Shown here: positions 61,713 to 64,000 of the stretch, piece after piece
How positions within the stretch are numbered: the first letter of the stretch is position 1
How the letters are laid out: each line of letters starts with the position of its first letter
Origin: Hermodice carunculata
Lineage: Eukaryota; Annelida; Polychaeta; Eunicida; Amphinomidae
DNA length: 64,000 bases
Reading direction: 5' to 3'
Assembly: GCA_964020975.1 (NCBI GenBank)
Contig: OZ026630.1
Coordinates: 23,900,739 to 23,964,738 of the forward strand
Program-made: the position numbers and the translations under genes
Notes under the pieces: generated by a model
Told to the model about the DNA's origin: nothing
The model's input: the letters and a program-made list of their open reading frames with translations, nothing else
Databases searched by the model: none

Positions 61713-62766
61713 GAAATCAGAACTGTGATTAATTAATTAATTATTATACTTGAGTCATTTTGTCTGGAAACACTTCCTAGTCGTTATTACCCTATTCCGT
61801 TGTTAAAATTCCACACGCTCCATAAGCTAACCTGTCTGTACCATTTTGGCAAAGTCTGCATTAGCTCAAATATAATCAGCAGTCTTCAGTGCGTAACTAC
61901 TCAGAACATGTTTTGGTTCCTGTACCCATATATATATATATATATATCTCTCTCTGTAGCGGCTCCTTGTCTAAGCTAAATATTCAGCAAAGACAACTGA
62001 CATAATTAAGAAATGTGAACGTGTCAAATGATGAATTAGCTAAATAAGTTAAGCTTTGCTGATAAAAGCATAGTTGCAATATGAATAAGAATATAAGAAT
62101 TTCAGACACCAAACATAATTATTAAATTTGTATTGTATAAAATCAGATAACAATAATTTGAGTTACCGTTGAACTAGCATGTACCCTTTATAGCTGGGTA
62201 GCTCACAGTACTTAAACCACCTGCCAGTGTATAACTGACGTAGAAAAAACTGGGGCAGTATATTGAATCCCATTGATTATAAAATAAACAGATACAGCTA
62301 GGCCACCTGTATAAACCTGGGGAATTCTTAAAGGTGCAGCTGCCCTATAAAAAGGGACCTCCAAGTGAGGCTCAGCATAATGGCCAGGACATTTACATGT
62401 TCAGTGCTCCAGCAATACTTGAATGTTTATCATGGTTCCCTAATGGTCAAAGTTATCAACCCACCCAGTTTTTTGCAGTAAGATACAAGAAGGTATTGAA
62501 AATAAATATGTACCCACAAAATAGAAGTTACAATGAATCTCCACTACTTTTAATCCAAAACTTTTCCAGTTGCTGTGTATATTCAAACAGTCAGTTGTGG
62601 TTTGAGTGACACGTCAGAGGTCATGTGTGCAGTGATAAGGCTATTTTTACACACAAGCACATGAACCCATTATGGCCGAGGAATGGCCAGTGTCGTTTAC
62701 TTTTAGAAAGTATATAACAAGCAAGCTTGATGTCAGTGTTCAGTTTTTGTGATACTATATAATTAC

Positions 62767-62965
62767 TTGCATGCAAATGTATCAATCACTTTGCTGGATA
62801 TTCTTGTGTTTTTGATGGTCTTGTACATTCATCCACTTCCTCTACTAATTGAGGTAATTGAGAAACAAAATAGGTATTATGTTTGTAAGTGAAAGTGATG
62901 CTGTTTACCACATGTGTATATGTCAAAGAATGGCAAAACCACAGTTGTGGCAAGGCAGTTTAGTC
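62767..62965 (+). repeat. Internal duplicated segment of the TTAA element, first copy
   Basis: About 195 bp beginning ATGCAAATGTATCAATCACT and including AATTGAGAAACAAAATAGGT; repeated at about 63223-63420 with roughly 15 percent differences and small gaps. Confidence 0.8.
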
Positions 62966-63222
62966 AACATTCAAACTTGCAGAGTATCCTGTTATCTTAG
63001 CACTGATACTGTTGATAGCATTCCCGACAGGTAGAACAAATTATAATTCTTGGATCTGGACTAATCACAAATGTTCTAAGTGAGCGGAGCCATTGAAGCC
63101 ACATATTTTAGCAAAACAAAACAGAGAGGCTAATTCATGTGGGCTCAAGAATTGTATCAAGATCCTTCCTGTTTGGAATTTACTTCCCTCACCAATGTAT
63201 GACCACAGATTAGATTTTTTTA

Positions 63223-63420
63223 GATGCAAATGTGTCAATCACTTTGCCACGTATTCTTGTTATTTGATGGTTTCATACATCCATCCAGTTCCTCTACTAA
63301 CTGGGGTAATTGAGAAACAAAATAGGTCTATAATATTTGTAAGTGCAAGTGATGCTGTTTCCAATATGTGTATATGTTTCAAGAATGACAAAACCACAAC
63401 AGTGGCAAGTCACAAATTTC
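63223..63420 (+). repeat. Internal duplicated segment of the TTAA element, second copy
   Basis: Direct-orientation partner of 62767-62965, about 455 bp downstream. Confidence 0.8.
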
Positions 63421-64000
63421 CTGGTTTAAAGTGGAGAAGTGAAGCTGGCCCATGTGCTTGTGATCCTAATGTTTTTGTTTACAGCCTATGCTATATATGG
63501 CATGTGGCTCTGACCGTGACTGATAAGCTCCACCTCCCTCTCTAGGCTAGTTCTCGGTACCCAGTGCCGGGAGTTGCACCTTTAACAAGTACTGTAACAA
63601 TGGACATCCTGTACCAGAAACGTAAAACAAACCCCATGATGACACCTGCTCCTTACTATGAAAGTCTCCAAAGGATAAATGTTTATTTTGCTGCCAACTC
63701 GTGAGTTAACGTTTCAAAACAATGAGTCAAGTCTGTGACATTTGAGTAAATATCAATTTTGAGAAATTTTTGACATTGAGTATATGTGCACGTAGGCATA
63801 TCAAAATAATTAATTAAAGTGACTAGCTTTTTAGTCAAGAAAATAAAATCAAAATATAATTTTTTAAACCAGATTCTAAGTACAATTAGGCAAACATGTA
63901 ATTGTCGCAGGCCGCTGCTTGCGATCAATAGCCCTTGGGAGTTAAACGTGACAGAAGCTAGCCTAAAATGTCTGAAAGGTGAATATTAAAACAGAATGAT

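Larger units (their letters stand above)
62332..63581. mobile_element. 1,250-bp TTAA-flanked non-autonomous DNA transposon
   Basis: Ends are AGGTGCAGCTGCCC and its inverted partner AGGTGCAACTCCC, with TTAA on both sides (62328-62331 and 63582-63585). The homologous copy at about 48937 reads ATTCCTAACAAG, an empty site. TTAA targets fit piggyBac or Kolobok; the AGG ends fit Kolobok better. A 150-codon frame at 63093-63545 has no recognised family. Confidence 0.75.
61740..64000 (+). repeat. About 1-kb dispersed repeat, copy split by a TTAA element
   Basis: 61740-62331 and 63582-64000 match 48300-49345 in order. The copy is cut by the window end. Confidence 0.85.

Noticed and set aside
63093-63545. 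150-codon frame as a transposase
   Set aside because: No transposase motif; part of it lies in the internally duplicated segment.

Overview
The window looks like animal nuclear DNA, most likely from a marine lophotrochozoan and probably a mollusc. The reasons are long introns crowded with CA, TA, TTA and GA microsatellites, several LINE clades, a DIRS-type retroelement, and two introns carrying degenerate arrays with GTGACCTTGACCTCA and 'fewer than 200 bp' monomers of a style I associate with mollusc genomes. The taxon is inference. There are no bacterial operons, CRISPR arrays or rRNA.

Layout. 0.8-2.7 kb holds one intact, apparently single-exon B-box/coiled-coil/NHL-propeller gene (TRIM2/3/71-like, no RING). 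3.9-4.6 kb is a degenerate 30-bp TTAAAG minisatellite. 5.1-7.5 kb is a LINE copy split by about 1.6 kb of other DNA. 8.65-20.70 kb is one minus-strand DIRS-type tyrosine-recombinase retroelement with diagnostic inverted ends and an internal complementary region. Its gag-like region has been split by a 4.6-kb LINE that carries a 2A-like peptide motif. 20.85-21.34 kb is another LINE 3' end.

22.8-61.7 kb is a plus-strand M1-family zinc aminopeptidase gene spread over about 39 kb. Twenty exons were found by hand. All splice phases agree except across one gap, 31.4-41.0 kb, where about 45 codons of the N-terminal domain are missing or hidden. Exon 1 encodes a signal peptide (or signal anchor) about 80 bp downstream of a TATA box. 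The zinc ligands (HETAH plus the downstream Glu) and the catalytic Tyr are present, but the exopeptidase GAMEN motif reads SAMEH. The introns hold a split Tx1/L1-clade LINE, a fossil Ngaro/DIRS-like RT fragment, a TA-flanked MITE, a tRNA-like SINE candidate, a LINE with a TAC-repeat tail, arrays of 150-170 bp monomers, long hairpins and long microsatellites.

61.7-64.0 kb, downstream of the gene, holds a second copy of a roughly 1-kb dispersed repeat also present in an intron at 48.3-49.35 kb. This copy contains a 1,250-bp TTAA-flanked transposon whose empty site is shown by the other copy.

The two host genes have no visible functional link. The rest of the window is layered mobile DNA whose relative ages can be read from nesting. 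I did not find an undescribed defence-like or gene-cluster system. The most informative unusual signals are the DIRS circle-junction structure, the 2A-like LINE leader, the altered GAMEN site, the TTAA element with its empty site, and a 200-bp inverted pair with a 12-bp target duplication.
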